A stretch of 64,000 nt of DNA, taken from Enterobacter sp. RHBSTW-00994. Its GTDB lineage: Bacteria; Pseudomonadota; Gammaproteobacteria; Enterobacterales; Enterobacteriaceae. Positions 16,588 through 25,219 of this stretch are shown piece after piece (within the stretch, counting starts at the first letter, position 1; every line of letters begins with the position of its first letter). The DNA is taken from contig NZ_CP056199.1 in assembly GCF_013782625.1 (NCBI RefSeq), forward strand, positions 3,986,588-4,050,587, given 5' to 3'. The notes under the pieces were generated by a model, which searched no databases, was not told the DNA's origin, and was given only the letters and a program-made list of their open reading frames with translations. The position numbers and the translations under genes were made by a program.

Positions 16588-16637
16588 AGGGATTGAAAAT
16601 CCCCGTGTCCTTGGTTCGATTCCGAGTCCGGGCACCA
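16588..16637 (+). other. Attachment site: 3' half of tRNA-Phe at the element end
   Basis: The sequence from the anticodon stem to the CCA end of a tRNA-Phe (GGGATTGAAAATCCCCG, T-loop GGTTCGATTCC, acceptor end GAGTCCGGGCACCA) is present without the 5' half. E. coli tRNA-Phe has one more G at the left edge of the matching stretch, so identity starts at 16,588. Such a half-tRNA is the direct repeat left at the integrase-distal end when an SPI-7-like element integrates in a phe tRNA gene; the complete tRNA and integrase should lie beyond base 1 of this window. Confidence 0.92.
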
Positions 16638-16646
16638 CTAATTTAA

Positions 16647-16675
16647 AGAAACCAGCCTACGGGCTGGTTTTTTGC
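16647..16675 (+). terminator. Intrinsic terminator next to the att site
   Basis: Stem AACCAGCC/GGCTGGTT with a TACG loop followed by TTTTTG, ten bases after the CCA end. It is a typical terminator behind a phe tRNA gene, so it supports the reading that this boundary was once the 3' flank of an intact tRNA-Phe. Confidence 0.85.
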
Positions 16676-17078
16676 TTTCCGGGGTTCCGGTAGATTTCTG
16701 GTCGTGCTGGCCGCAGATATCAGTGCCCAGTTTCTTCCACCCAGCATGAGCATTTCCCTCAGCAGATACCCTTCTTCCGGTCGCAGCGTATTAATTTACT
16801 CATCTTCAGGCTGTCTGTGCATGCTATTACCATCCTGCATAATCTGACGAAGATTTCATCAATACTTAGCCCTGTCCGGTCAGTGTCCGGTCCCGCCACA
16901 ACGGGAAATGACAAAAACCATTTTAATTCCCCATCGCGTCAATATTCTGATTTTCAGGACATTAATCAAAAATACATTGTCTGCATTGCTCATATAACAG
17001 ACAATAATCCACATTCATTCTATGTGTTAAGTGGCTACTGGCCGTGGCCTGTTTCTTGCCCTGGAAGGTGTCCCGTTG
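16676..17078. other. Gap between the att site and vgrG
   Basis: About 400 bases with no supportable gene. The first 120 bases are moderately GC-rich and could be a gene remnant on the minus strand (a short frame reading TLRPEEGYLLREMLMLGG is open at about 16,700-16,790); the rest is AT-rich and should hold the vgrG promoter. No operators recognised. Confidence 0.4.
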
Positions 17079-19370
17079 ATGGATTTAACTACGCACGCCC
17101 TGAATAACTCTTTATCGCTCTACAGTCTGGACATCAATGACAGCACAGTTATCCCCGATGTGCTGAGATTCAGGGGTCAGGAAGCTCTTAGCCAGCCTTT
17201 CTCATGGCGTATCGAATTCACCACACCGCAGACCGTTCGGGGCGAAGATGTTCTGATGAAATATGCCAGTTTCGATATGAACGGACATAAAGCCGTTCAC
17301 GGTATCATTACCGCCTTCGAATGGCTCTCCACAAACACCGACCAGTCTCATTACGCCATTACTCTTGAATCCCGGCTTGCCCTGCTTTCACGCTCCCGTC
17401 GTTGCTCTGTATTTCAGAACCTTTCGGTGCCCGAAGTGGTGGAACAGGTGCTGCGTGCTCACGGGCTGGAGGGACCGGACTTTGAATTCCGTCTCTCCCG
17501 TGAATACCCGTGTCGTGAAGTCATTACTCAGTGGCGTGAAACTGACCTCGAATTTATCCAGCGACTTCTGGCAGAGGTGGGAATCTGGTTCCGTTATGAA
17601 ATGAACGAGACGACAGAACTGGACGTGGTGATTTTTGGCGATACCCAGCTACAGTATGTGTTTGATGTCAGACTGCCCTATAGGGAGCCATCGGGCCTGT
17701 CTGCGGAAGAAAGTGTCTGGGGAGTGCGTACCTGGCACAACGTGGTGCCGGGTGGAGTGCATGCGAATACCTATAACTACCGTACCGCCACCACCCCGAT
17801 GCACGCCAGAGTCTCTATGCACAGCGATGCGGTGACAACGGGTGAGCATTACCGCTATGGTGAAACCTACCTGAAGGACGGGGGCGATACTGACCCGGAG
17901 CCCGCCACAGAGAGCGGCGCATTCTATGCGCGAATGCATCATGAACGCGAACTGAACAGCTCAGCTCGCCTGCATCTCTTCAGCAACGCGCCCCACCTGA
18001 TGCCCGGGCAGGTACTGGAGCCACAGGGCAATATCATTGAAGCGCTGAAAGAAGGCGTGATAATGACGCTGGTGACGTTTATTGGCTCGCGTGATTCCCG
18101 CCTGCACGTCTCGGTGTGGGGACAGCCTTATACTGAACGCTACTGTTTCCGTCCGGACTGTCCTGAACGTCCTGAAATTCACGGGACGCTTCCCGCCCGG
18201 ATAGAGGGCCGTGAGAAACACGATATCTATGCCCATCTTGATGAGCACGGACGTTACCGTGTGAAGCTGGATTTTGACCGCAACGACAGTGAACAGGGCT
18301 ACGGCTATCTGTGGCTGAGAATGGCTAAACCCTATAGTGGTCCGGATTATGGCTGGCATACACCGCTCACAGACGGGACTGAAGTTGCCATTGCCTTCAG
18401 CAACGGTGACATTGACCTGCCCTACATATCCCATGCCATGCATGACTCTGAACATGCCGATGTGGTGACCCGCGATAACCGCAGCCAGAATATTCTGCGC
18501 ACGGCTGGCAGAAATGAACTGCGGATGGAAGACCTGCGCGGCGAGGAACACATTGCGCTGACCACTTCTTATGGTGCTTCGCAGTTAAATCAGGGTCATA
18601 TCACTGACGAACAGGGTAAACAGCGCGGTTCCGGCTTTGAGCTGCGTACCGATGAGCACGGTGTTATTCGGGTGGCAAAAGGGCTGTTCGTCACCGCTGA
18701 AGGTCAGACTAAAGCGGCAGGTGACGTCCTGGATATGGACACCGCTTTGCGTGAAATTGAAATCTGCCAGAATCAGTTGCAGGCTCTGGCTGCTGCGGCG
18801 GAACAGGCTCAGGCGCTGGAAGCCGATATCGCCAGTCAGATAGCCATGTTCGACAAACGCCTGAAACCACTGAACGAGATGATTCACTTTCACGGTCCGG
18901 AAGGCGTGGCATTCACCAGCGGGGAGCACATGCAACTGGTTGCGGCGAAGAACATTGCCATGAATGCAGGTGGTGACATCAGTACGGGTTCGATGGGGAA
19001 CACCACCCTGCTTGCCGGGGAAAAAATCGGCCTGTTTGCGCGGACCGATAAACTGAGCATCATCGCCAGTGAAGGACCGGTGCAGATAGCGGCACAGAAC
19101 GGCGAGATGCATTTATCTGCCGAACAAAAGCTGAGCCTGCTATCTGCCAGCGACATGCTGTTTGCAGGCAAAAAGAAAGTCACACTGATTGGTGGCGGCA
19201 GCTATCTGATTATTGAGGAAGGGAAAATTGAATACGGGACGGACACGACGTATACGCGAAAGATTAAGCGGTCGGTGGTAACAGGAGCCGCAACGATGCC
19301 CGTCGATTTGCCGTCTAACAATAAAGTGGCAGACCTGCCTGCGGCTCTGAACACGTTTTCATTTTCATAA
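17079..19370 (+). CDS. vgrG: VgrG, type VI secretion spike protein
   Basis: 763 residues from ATG 17079 (MDLTTHALNNSLSLYSLDINDSTVIPDVLRFRG), with GGAAGGTG upstream; a longer frame from 17031 lacks a ribosome site. It trimerises as the puncturing tip of the T6SS tube. The gp27-like part spans about 1-370 (QPFSWRIEFTTPQ, YALTLES-type strands), the gp5 OB domain about 385-470 (LPARIEGREKHDIYAHLDEHGRYRVKLDFD) and the needle with DUF2345 from about 490 to 730. The C-terminal extension past the needle is short and shows no enzymatic domain. It is an orphan vgrG: no tss structural genes or PAAR gene are in the window. The next gene starts 15 bases later, as expected for a VgrG-linked effector. Confidence 0.93.
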   Translation: MDLTTHALNNSLSLYSLDINDSTVIPDVLRFRGQEALSQPFSWRIEFTTPQTVRGEDVLMKYASFDMNGHKAVHGIITAFEWLSTNTDQSHYAITLESRLALLSRSRRCSVFQNLSVPEVVEQVLRAHGLEGPDFEFRLSREYPCREVITQWRETDLEFIQRLLAEVGIWFRYEMNETTELDVVIFGDTQLQYVFDVRLPYREPSGLSAEESVWGVRTWHNVVPGGVHANTYNYRTATTPMHARVSMHSDAVTTGEHYRYGETYLKDGGDTDPEPATESGAFYARMHHERELNSSARLHLFSNAPHLMPGQVLEPQGNIIEALKEGVIMTLVTFIGSRDSRLHVSVWGQPYTERYCFRPDCPERPEIHGTLPARIEGREKHDIYAHLDEHGRYRVKLDFDRNDSEQGYGYLWLRMAKPYSGPDYGWHTPLTDGTEVAIAFSNGDIDLPYISHAMHDSEHADVVTRDNRSQNILRTAGRNELRMEDLRGEEHIALTTSYGASQLNQGHITDEQGKQRGSGFELRTDEHGVIRVAKGLFVTAEGQTKAAGDVLDMDTALREIEICQNQLQALAAAAEQAQALEADIASQIAMFDKRLKPLNEMIHFHGPEGVAFTSGEHMQLVAAKNIAMNAGGDISTGSMGNTTLLAGEKIGLFARTDKLSIIASEGPVQIAAQNGEMHLSAEQKLSLLSASDMLFAGKKKVTLIGGGSYLIIEEGKIEYGTDTTYTRKIKRSVVTGAATMPVDLPSNNKVADLPAALNTFSFS

Positions 19371-19385
19371 GCAAGGAATGCACTG

Positions 19386-21401
19386 ATGCACATTTCACCG
19401 CCCATTCTGTTTCCTCGCCAGAATAATGAAGAGTATGCCGCATGGATCATGCGGACAATGCCTGTCGACCCGCGTCGTGGTTTTCCGGTGAACGGGGTGG
19501 AGTCATGGCACGGTGGTATTCATATCCCGCATACCGATACCGGCGCGTTAGCCAATCCGTTGAGAGCCGTTGCTGACGGTGTGGTGGTTTATGCCAGCTA
19601 TCCTGCGCCCACAGAGAAACGTGATACAAAACCGCTGAATTACGATGGCGCAACGGATAACGGCTGTGTGCTTATCCGACATGAAATACTCACGGGTGAA
19701 GACCCTGTGTTGTGTGTATTTTACTCGCTGACCATGCACATGAAACAGGTCCGCCCTGAAATTCAGGGTAAACCGGGTGTTACCGTCAGACGGGGTCAGG
19801 TCATTGGCACCACCGGTATGGTCAGTGGGCAAAACGCGTACCATTTTCAGCTGTGCTGCTCTTCCGACATGCTGAAGATGCTGTGCGGTCGCGACCACGG
19901 TAGTCTGGATGTTAGCGCGCCAGGCAGAGCAAAACCTGTTTATGGCCATCGCTATTTCCGTCTTCCGGAAGGGACCGCCATTTATCAGGGGAGCACGCCT
20001 TACGGGCTGTCAGCCTACCCAAACTTCGTTACCACTGAAGCCCTCTATATCATCCATGAAGGCGCGAAAACCCGGACGCTGCATAAGGTCGGTGATGATT
20101 ATCAGCCGGTCGGGGAAGCGGCTATCGCTGTGGACTATATCTGCGAACCCACAGCGGCAGTCAGCGGACATAAAACCTACAGTGATTGGGTACGTGTGGC
20201 ATTCCCCGGTGGTGAAGGATGGGTGGATGTTTCATCCCCAGTGGTGAAAACCTGGACAGATGCCGATTTCCCTGACTGGGCGGGCTGGACTCTTGTTGAT
20301 GACGACACTACGCCAGATGGTCAGTGCAATTCAGCGACCGTGAAGAATGCACAGGAAAAGCAGGATTCTGATTTTACTCGCTTTATCTGTCAGTTTCCGC
20401 TGGAATGGGATTTTGCCTCGTTTGATACCCGCTTTTCCTGGCTGAAGGCACCTAATGCGTCGCTGCCAGAGCCAATGAACAATGAAAGTTACGCAGAACT
20501 CAAGGAACATGCCCGGGCGCTGTCGTTTTTCGATAAACTCCCCGTGGAAACTCAAAAGGAGTTAGCCGGTCTGATCTGGCATTTCGACCCTCGCGGTCTG
20601 ATGATCCAGCTCCAGAAAGCAGAGCGTCGGCTCATCTACTCCAGCGCAAACGGCAGTAAGCGCAAAAAAATGAATGATTTCACCGTTGACGATATGCGTT
20701 ACGGTGATTTAACCAAAGAGCAGATACTGGCACAGGGGAAGCTGAACCGGGTAAATGTGTTTGGTGAAGAGTTTAAGATCAATCTATTCGATTTTAACAA
20801 AACGGTGGATCAACACTTTGCCAGCATGGACAACATGGCTTTCTGGACAGCATGGGGTGAATATACCGCTCTCATCCAGATCATGCTTGAAAAATTCAGA
20901 AAGAATGAAGGCGGTGTGTTACGTCATGAGCTGTTAAATAAAGCGTTTCTGGAGCATAAAACAACTAAAGAGTGCGTGGATAAGATTAAAAAAATAACCA
21001 ATGAATTACTTCATAACAATGGTTTTAAATCATTAACGCTTGAAGATTTAGGAGAGTTGAACTTACGGATTAGCAAAGAGGCAAAGCTTCCTAAGTTTGA
21101 TGATTGGGACTGGTTTAACGGTCTTGGAATCACAATCCATGATACTTACTCAACTAAGGTATATCTTGATGATTTCGAGATTATAGAAACCGGCACGGTC
21201 AGTCCTCATAGTAAAAAATTCAAACTTCGATTAACATTTCAAATCCAAGATCATTTCGGCTTAGATACTGATGACGTAAATGGGAAGGGTTTTGAAGACT
21301 TAACTTGGTTCTGTTCATGGTTTATTTTGCAACGTTATAAACCATATGGTTTCAAACCATTTATAAACGAAGCAAATTTTAGCACATGGGTAGAATCATG
21401 A
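19386..21401 (+). CDS. Candidate T6SS effector: degenerate M23-like domain plus DUF3289
   Basis: 671 residues directly after vgrG. Residues about 38-180 follow the lysostaphin/M23 peptidase plan: SWHGGIHIPHTDTGALANPLRAVADGVVVY, NGCVLIRHE, VFYSLTMHMKQV, VRRGQVIGTTGMVSGQNAYHFQL. Two consensus metal or catalytic positions differ: the Asp of HxxxD is His (GIHI for GIDI), and the first His of the HxH pair is absent (AYHF for HLHF). A middle SH3-like part follows. The C-terminus (about 540-671, HDTYSTKVYLDDFEI to WFILQRYKPYGFKPFINEANF) is a DUF3289 domain, often T6SS-linked. So it is probably a cell-wall-targeting effector, active or rebuilt for another bond. The 3' third is AT-richer than vgrG, a sign of separate acquisition. 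Confidence 0.72.
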   Translation: MHISPPILFPRQNNEEYAAWIMRTMPVDPRRGFPVNGVESWHGGIHIPHTDTGALANPLRAVADGVVVYASYPAPTEKRDTKPLNYDGATDNGCVLIRHEILTGEDPVLCVFYSLTMHMKQVRPEIQGKPGVTVRRGQVIGTTGMVSGQNAYHFQLCCSSDMLKMLCGRDHGSLDVSAPGRAKPVYGHRYFRLPEGTAIYQGSTPYGLSAYPNFVTTEALYIIHEGAKTRTLHKVGDDYQPVGEAAIAVDYICEPTAAVSGHKTYSDWVRVAFPGGEGWVDVSSPVVKTWTDADFPDWAGWTLVDDDTTPDGQCNSATVKNAQEKQDSDFTRFICQFPLEWDFASFDTRFSWLKAPNASLPEPMNNESYAELKEHARALSFFDKLPVETQKELAGLIWHFDPRGLMIQLQKAERRLIYSSANGSKRKKMNDFTVDDMRYGDLTKEQILAQGKLNRVNVFGEEFKINLFDFNKTVDQHFASMDNMAFWTAWGEYTALIQIMLEKFRKNEGGVLRHELLNKAFLEHKTTKECVDKIKKITNELLHNNGFKSLTLEDLGELNLRISKEAKLPKFDDWDWFNGLGITIHDTYSTKVYLDDFEIIETGTVSPHSKKFKLRLTFQIQDHFGLDTDDVNGKGFEDLTWFCSWFILQRYKPYGFKPFINEANFSTWVES

Positions 21402-21886
21402 AATATCCAAAAACAATATCAACATCCCTATTTTTATGCTTTTTGTATATCATATATGCCTTTTATCTAAGACAAGGGCATGTAGTCAACGTTTATGAGC
21501 ATACTGAGTATATTGAAAATTTTGAAAGAGAATGTAAGTCTACGGTCGTATTAGTTGAAAATGTGCCACTCTCTCGTTATGCGCAAAAAAAAATGTGGGC
21601 CAAATATAGTGATACTATATCTGAAAAATCACACCCACTTTCTCATATATGTGATGACATTCTGTTTCTTGAAAACATAACTGAAAGAGCAGATGATCCA
21701 GGCGACAATGACTATTGGATGGGAGAAAATCAATATTGTTTGAATGGCATTTTTGGTAAGGACAAATGTATTTCAAAAGAGCATCAATTGTTTACAATAC
21801 GAATAAAGGGCTGGCCTGAAGATGAAAATGTAGGTGTGATTGATAAAAAACCTATTTACATCCATTTCATCGATTATGGTGAGTAA
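21398..21886 (+). CDS. Membrane-anchored DUF943-like protein, candidate immunity
   Basis: 162 residues from ATG 21398, overlapping the effector stop (ATGA), so translation is coupled. The N-terminus has one transmembrane segment (TSLFLCFLYIIYAFYL) followed by a periplasmic domain: VVNVYEHTEYIENFERECKSTVVLVENVPLSRYAQKKMWAKYSD and NQYCLNGIFGKDKCISKEHQLFTI. Layout and the short cysteine motifs recall DUF943 proteins, but the match is weak. A periplasmic anchored protein coupled to a wall-directed effector is the expected form of an immunity protein. Base composition is clearly AT-rich compared with vgrG. Confidence 0.6.
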   Translation: MKYPKTISTSLFLCFLYIIYAFYLRQGHVVNVYEHTEYIENFERECKSTVVLVENVPLSRYAQKKMWAKYSDTISEKSHPLSHICDDILFLENITERADDPGDNDYWMGENQYCLNGIFGKDKCISKEHQLFTIRIKGWPEDENVGVIDKKPIYIHFIDYGE

Positions 21887-21936
21887 CTTTCCATACATTA
21901 CATGTGCCAATGTTTTTATTTTTTGGTAAAAGGAAA

Positions 21937-22218
21937 ATGAAAACCATGCTAACTTTCTCGAAAATAGTATTTTTCTTATCGCAACTATATCTTGCAATGG
22001 CATCGTTTTTTTTCATAACAGGATATGTACTTAAGGACCCTATGCAAAATTATCTTTACTTAATTTATTCGCTAAGCTTACCCATTGTTTCTGTAATGCT
22101 TTTTATTTTATGCTGTTTTATAGCAATGATAAGGAAGCATCTTAAACTAGGCATCTTCAACGCAATAAACTTCATGGCGCTTTTTCTTCTGTTTTTATTT
22201 AAAATGGTTGTGCGATGA
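21937..22218 (+). CDS. Small three-helix membrane protein
   Basis: 93 residues from ATG 21937, with AAGGA upstream; a longer frame starts at 21904. Three hydrophobic stretches are visible (IVFFLSQLYLAMASFFFITGYV, YLIYSLSLPIVSVMLFILCCFIAMI, AINFMALFLLFLFKMVV). No domain recognised. It follows the DUF943-like gene by 50 bases on the same strand and shares its AT-rich composition, so it may be part of the same immunity unit or a partner in the membrane. Confidence 0.55.
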   Translation: MKTMLTFSKIVFFLSQLYLAMASFFFITGYVLKDPMQNYLYLIYSLSLPIVSVMLFILCCFIAMIRKHLKLGIFNAINFMALFLLFLFKMVVR

Positions 22219-22230
22219 AAGACACACTCA

Positions 22231-22518
22231 TTAATATAATCGATTATCGTTAAGATCTATTTTTCTCAGAAATGCTATGCCTTGCCAGCAACGATCAGAG
22301 TCTCCCGTCGCTCCCCCCGCAACCACTCCCGTCGTTTTCCCGCCCCAGATCACCTCACATTCCTTATGTATCAACACTTTCACTGAAATCCCCCGTTTCC
22401 CCGTTCGATTTTCAATGAGTGCCGTTAGCCATTTACCGCTGAACACACTTCTTATCTTTATCCCATCATCTGGATGCGTTAATAAAATGAGATTAAATCC
22501 ATCTCCAATAAATACCAT
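22231..22518 (-). CDS. Doubtful small ORF opposite the effector operon
   Basis: 95 residues, MVFIGDGFNLILLTHPDDGIKIRSVFSGKWLTALIENRTGKRGISVKVLIHKECEVIWGG-type sequence. No domain recognised; the composition is protein-like but I see no good ribosome site. It converges on the small membrane gene with a 12-base gap. It may be a remnant of an older T6SS or island gene. Listed because the stretch has no better explanation. Confidence 0.3.
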   Translation of the reverse strand: MVFIGDGFNLILLTHPDDGIKIRSVFSGKWLTALIENRTGKRGISVKVLIHKECEVIWGGKTTGVVAGGATGDSDRCWQGIAFLRKIDLNDNRLY

Positions 22519-22822
22519 AAGCTGATTGTTAATGCCAGATTACACTGAGAGAGTATTCTTTTCATATTGCATCCTGAAGGGATTTGATAGTTCATTAGAC
22601 ATAGTCAACATCATTGAAGGAGGTAAACGTGGAGATTTACTGTTAATTATATAATGCTGAAGTTTAATCAATCATAAAAAAAAACAGATCATACCCCCTC
22701 ACACCAACATCCATTAAAAAAATGAAACCACATACAGATTCACCTATATATTATTCATATAGGTTATTTATTATCTAATAAATTTACCTTCTTCACTGAA
22801 AGACCAATAGTAAACAGCACAC
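22519..22822. other. AT-rich gap before the IS3 element
   Basis: About 300 bases with no supportable gene, many A/T runs (for example TTATTCATATAGGTTATTTATTATCTAATAAATTT at 22,747-22,781 in part). It may be a remnant spacer displaced by IS insertion. Confidence 0.4.
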
Positions 22823-22901
22823 TGTAAGTATCCCGGCAAAACGGCCCATTCACTTTTAGAGATCTTCCGACATACTGATAATGTCCCCTGAGGAGATCGC
22901 T

Positions 22902-23168
22902 ATGCGTAAGATCCGATTCACTGAACACCAGATCATCGCTGTATTGAAGTCCGTCGAAGCCGGACGTACCGTTAAGGATGTGTGCCGTGAGGCCGCTATT
23001 TCGGAAGCCAGCTATTACAACTGGAAGGCAAAATATGGCGGGATGGAAGCGGCCGATATTAAAAAAATAAAAGATCTGGAAGACGAGAATCGGAGGCTTA
23101 AACAGATGTTTGCTGATCTCAGCCTTGAGTGCCGGGCACTTAAAGACGTCATCGAAAAAAAGCTTTAA
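22902..23168 (+). CDS. IS3-family OrfA
   Basis: 88 residues from ATG 22902: MRKIRFTEHQIIAVLKSVEAG, an N-terminal helix-turn-helix (VKDVCREAAISEASYYNWKAKYGG), then the leucine-zipper-like helix ADIKKIKDLEDENRRLKQMF. It ends just after the A7G slippery run, where -1 slippage joins it to OrfB to make the OrfAB transposase. Alone, OrfA usually acts as a regulator of transposition. Confidence 0.9.
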   Translation: MRKIRFTEHQIIAVLKSVEAGRTVKDVCREAAISEASYYNWKAKYGGMEAADIKKIKDLEDENRRLKQMFADLSLECRALKDVIEKKL

Positions 23169-24013
23169 AACCAGCGATAAAGCGTGAACTTGTCAGCTAT
23201 CTGACGGCACAATTTGCCATGAGTTTACGCCAGGCCTGCAGGACGTTATCGCTGAGCAGGACGGTGTATTTTTATCAGCCTGATACCCGGCGTGATGAAC
23301 CGGTGATCCATGCGCTGACTGAGCTGGCAGAACGCTATCCGCGCTACGGTTTTAAGAAGCTTTTCCAACTGCTACGCAGGCAGGGCAATACCTGGAACCA
23401 TAAACGTGTTCACCGGATTTATTGCCTGCTGAAACTGAATTTTCGTCGCAAGGGAAAACAGCGGCTGCCAGTGCGTAATCCAGCACCACTGGCGACGCCG
23501 CAAGCGCTAAATCAGAGCTGGTCCATCGATTTTATGCACGACGCGCTGGTCTGCGGCAGGCGCTTCCGGACCTTCAATGTGGTGGATGATTTTAACCGTG
23601 AGGCACTGGCGATAGAAATCGACCTGAATATCCCGGCTCAGCGAGTCATCCGGGTGCTGGACAGGATCGTGGCAAACCGCGGCTACCCGCTGAAAATGCG
23701 GATGGACAACGGGCCAGAACTGGTCTCGCTGGCGCTGGCACAATGGGCCGAAGAAAATGGCGTACAGCTCGAATTTATCAAGCCGGGTAAGCCTACACAA
23801 AATGCTTTTATCGAACGGTTCAACCGAACATACCGGACAGAAATCCTGGATTTTTACCTGTTCAGAACACTGAATGAAGCGCGGGAAATTACCGAGCGCT
23901 GGCTGATGGAATATAACAACGAGCGGCCTCATGAATCCCTGAATAATCTGACGCCGGAAGAGTACCGGCTGATGGCTGAAAAACCGGAAATCTCAAAAAG
24001 TGTGTGGAACTAA
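23161..24013 (+). CDS. IS3-family OrfB transposase catalytic domain
   Basis: Reading frame -1 to orfA, entered at the A7G run: [28 protein letters not shown] and onward; an internal ATG at 23219 gives 264 residues. It has the HTH_21 region, then the rve integrase core with the DDE residues: D in [11 protein letters not shown] in [25 protein letters not shown], and E in [16 protein letters not shown], followed by the [17 protein letters not shown] end. All are intact, so the element could still be mobile. The stop TAA lies 16 bases inside the right end. Confidence 0.9.
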
Positions 24014-24029
24014 AACAGGTGTGCTTACA

Positions 24030-24664
24030 CCAGTCTGGTATGCGCCTCCGGCAGCCAAAGTCGCGCGGGCTGCTGTTCCTACGCCACCCGGCAAGGCCAG
24101 CAACGATTCCGTTCCCATTGCCGCCTGACTAGATTGTACAGAGTACATTTTCAGATAACCCAGCGCTTCGTAATAACTGCTGGCATCACCTCCTCCGCCC
24201 GGATACACCGGACTTGGTTTTAAGGCCGGTTCACCGCTGAGTAACGAATTCACCAGTTGTTGCGCTCTCTCCGGGCTAAGCCCGTAGCTGGCCTGTAGTT
24301 CATAACCATAGACGTTCAGATAGGCCGCAAGCTGTTGACGCTCAGATTCCGTCATCGACTGCGGATCTGTCTGGAATTTACCCAGTAACTCATCGCTGTG
24401 ACGGTCAATATTGTTTTGCCGAACTATTTCTTTCGAAGCAGCCAGAAGGTCTTTCTCAGCCTGCTGGTTTTCAACGGCTTTATCCAGTTTCTCCCGACTC
24501 TCTGGCCCCAAAAAGTTATTCTCAACCGCATTCTTCCCGGTCTGCGCACCTGCCATGGCGTCCGCTGTACTGCCTCTGGCCACGCCACCTGCAAGCCCTG
24601 CGGCCAGTGTACCTAATGCGCTGATTGTCTGCTTCTCGGTCTCTGTCAGCTCGCTGGTTTTTTA
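24030..24664 (-). pseudogene. CdiA-CT remnant cut off by the IS3 element
   Basis: Minus-strand frame with [50 protein letters not shown]: the PT-VENN pretoxin end of a CdiA, followed by about 150 residues of a toxin region ([67 protein letters not shown]). The frame then runs into the IS right end and stops at 23,993. No immunity gene follows. The 5' side lacks the CdiA stem. So it is the outermost, dead module of CDI locus 1. Toxin type not recognisable because its catalytic end is missing. Confidence 0.8.
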
Positions 24665-24736
24665 TTCTCAACTACAAATCCAAACACAGATGCCACGATC
24701 TTTGCCAGTGCTTGTTGGGATAATCTGGAGCCTCAT

Positions 24737-25219
24737 TCAGTAAGGCAAGCAATATGCCCCATCCAAAGATTCATAGAAAGCAATAGCGTCTTTACCTTCA
24801 GCGATATATTCCACATCTATCGGTTCTGGATGTAAAGTAGGGTTTGTATAGTCACTTTCAAGAAAAGTTTTATACTGTTCTAGTACGTACAATGTTTGTT
24901 CAATAGTCAAGATGACCTGCTGTTCTTCAACATATTCACAGCCAATGAAGACCTTATTTTGGGTTACCATCACCCAATGGGCATTACCCATTCCAAAATT
25001 ACCATCAGTGCTTTCTCCAGAAGATAGATTTGTGAGGTTTTTTATCCAAATCTCAACGGAATGAAGAGCATATTGGATATCGTTAGATAGCCATCCAGCA
25101 ATCTCGCGTGCACCATACCCTAAAGGATTGCCACTGAGAGACTGCCTTATTTTTCCACCTATTGGTGAGAAACATTTGCCTTTGTCATTCCACCAAAAAT
25201 TTATTTGATCGCTCAGCAT
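24737..25219 (-). CDS. cdiI: Immunity protein for the EndoU module
   Basis: 160 residues, MLSDQINFWWNDKGKCFSPIGGKI. The start ATG shares its A with the last base of the toxin stop, the tight linkage usual for CdiA-CT/CdiI pairs. The sequence is soluble, acidic and AT-rich (NAHWVMVTQNKVFIGCEYVEEQQVILTIEQTLYVLEQYKTFLES). The C-terminal part faintly recalls YacL-type proteins, which I do not rely on. By position it neutralises the EndoU nuclease encoded just upstream. Assignment as immunity is by context. Confidence 0.75.
   Translation of the reverse strand: MLSDQINFWWNDKGKCFSPIGGKIRQSLSGNPLGYGAREIAGWLSNDIQYALHSVEIWIKNLTNLSSGESTDGNFGMGNAHWVMVTQNKVFIGCEYVEEQQVILTIEQTLYVLEQYKTFLESDYTNPTLHPEPIDVEYIAEGKDAIAFYESLDGAYCLPY

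Larger units (their letters stand above)
22823..24029 (+). mobile_element. IS3-family insertion sequence, apparently complete
   Basis: 1,207 bp bounded by TGTAAG at 22823 and CTTACA at 24029; the terminal inverted repeats are imperfect (TGTAAGTATCCCGGC against TGTAAGCACACCTGT). It carries orfA and orfB with a -1 frameshift site, A7G at 23,155-23,162. I recall ISEhe3-type elements as having closely similar OrfA. No obvious target duplication flanks it (left ...GCACAC, right CCAGTC). Its right end lies exactly at the truncated end of the CDI remnant 24,030-24,664. Confidence 0.85.

Noticed and set aside
22811..24038. Target-site duplication of the IS3 element
   Set aside because: Three- or four-base flanks (CAC left, CCA right) do not match; treated as absent.
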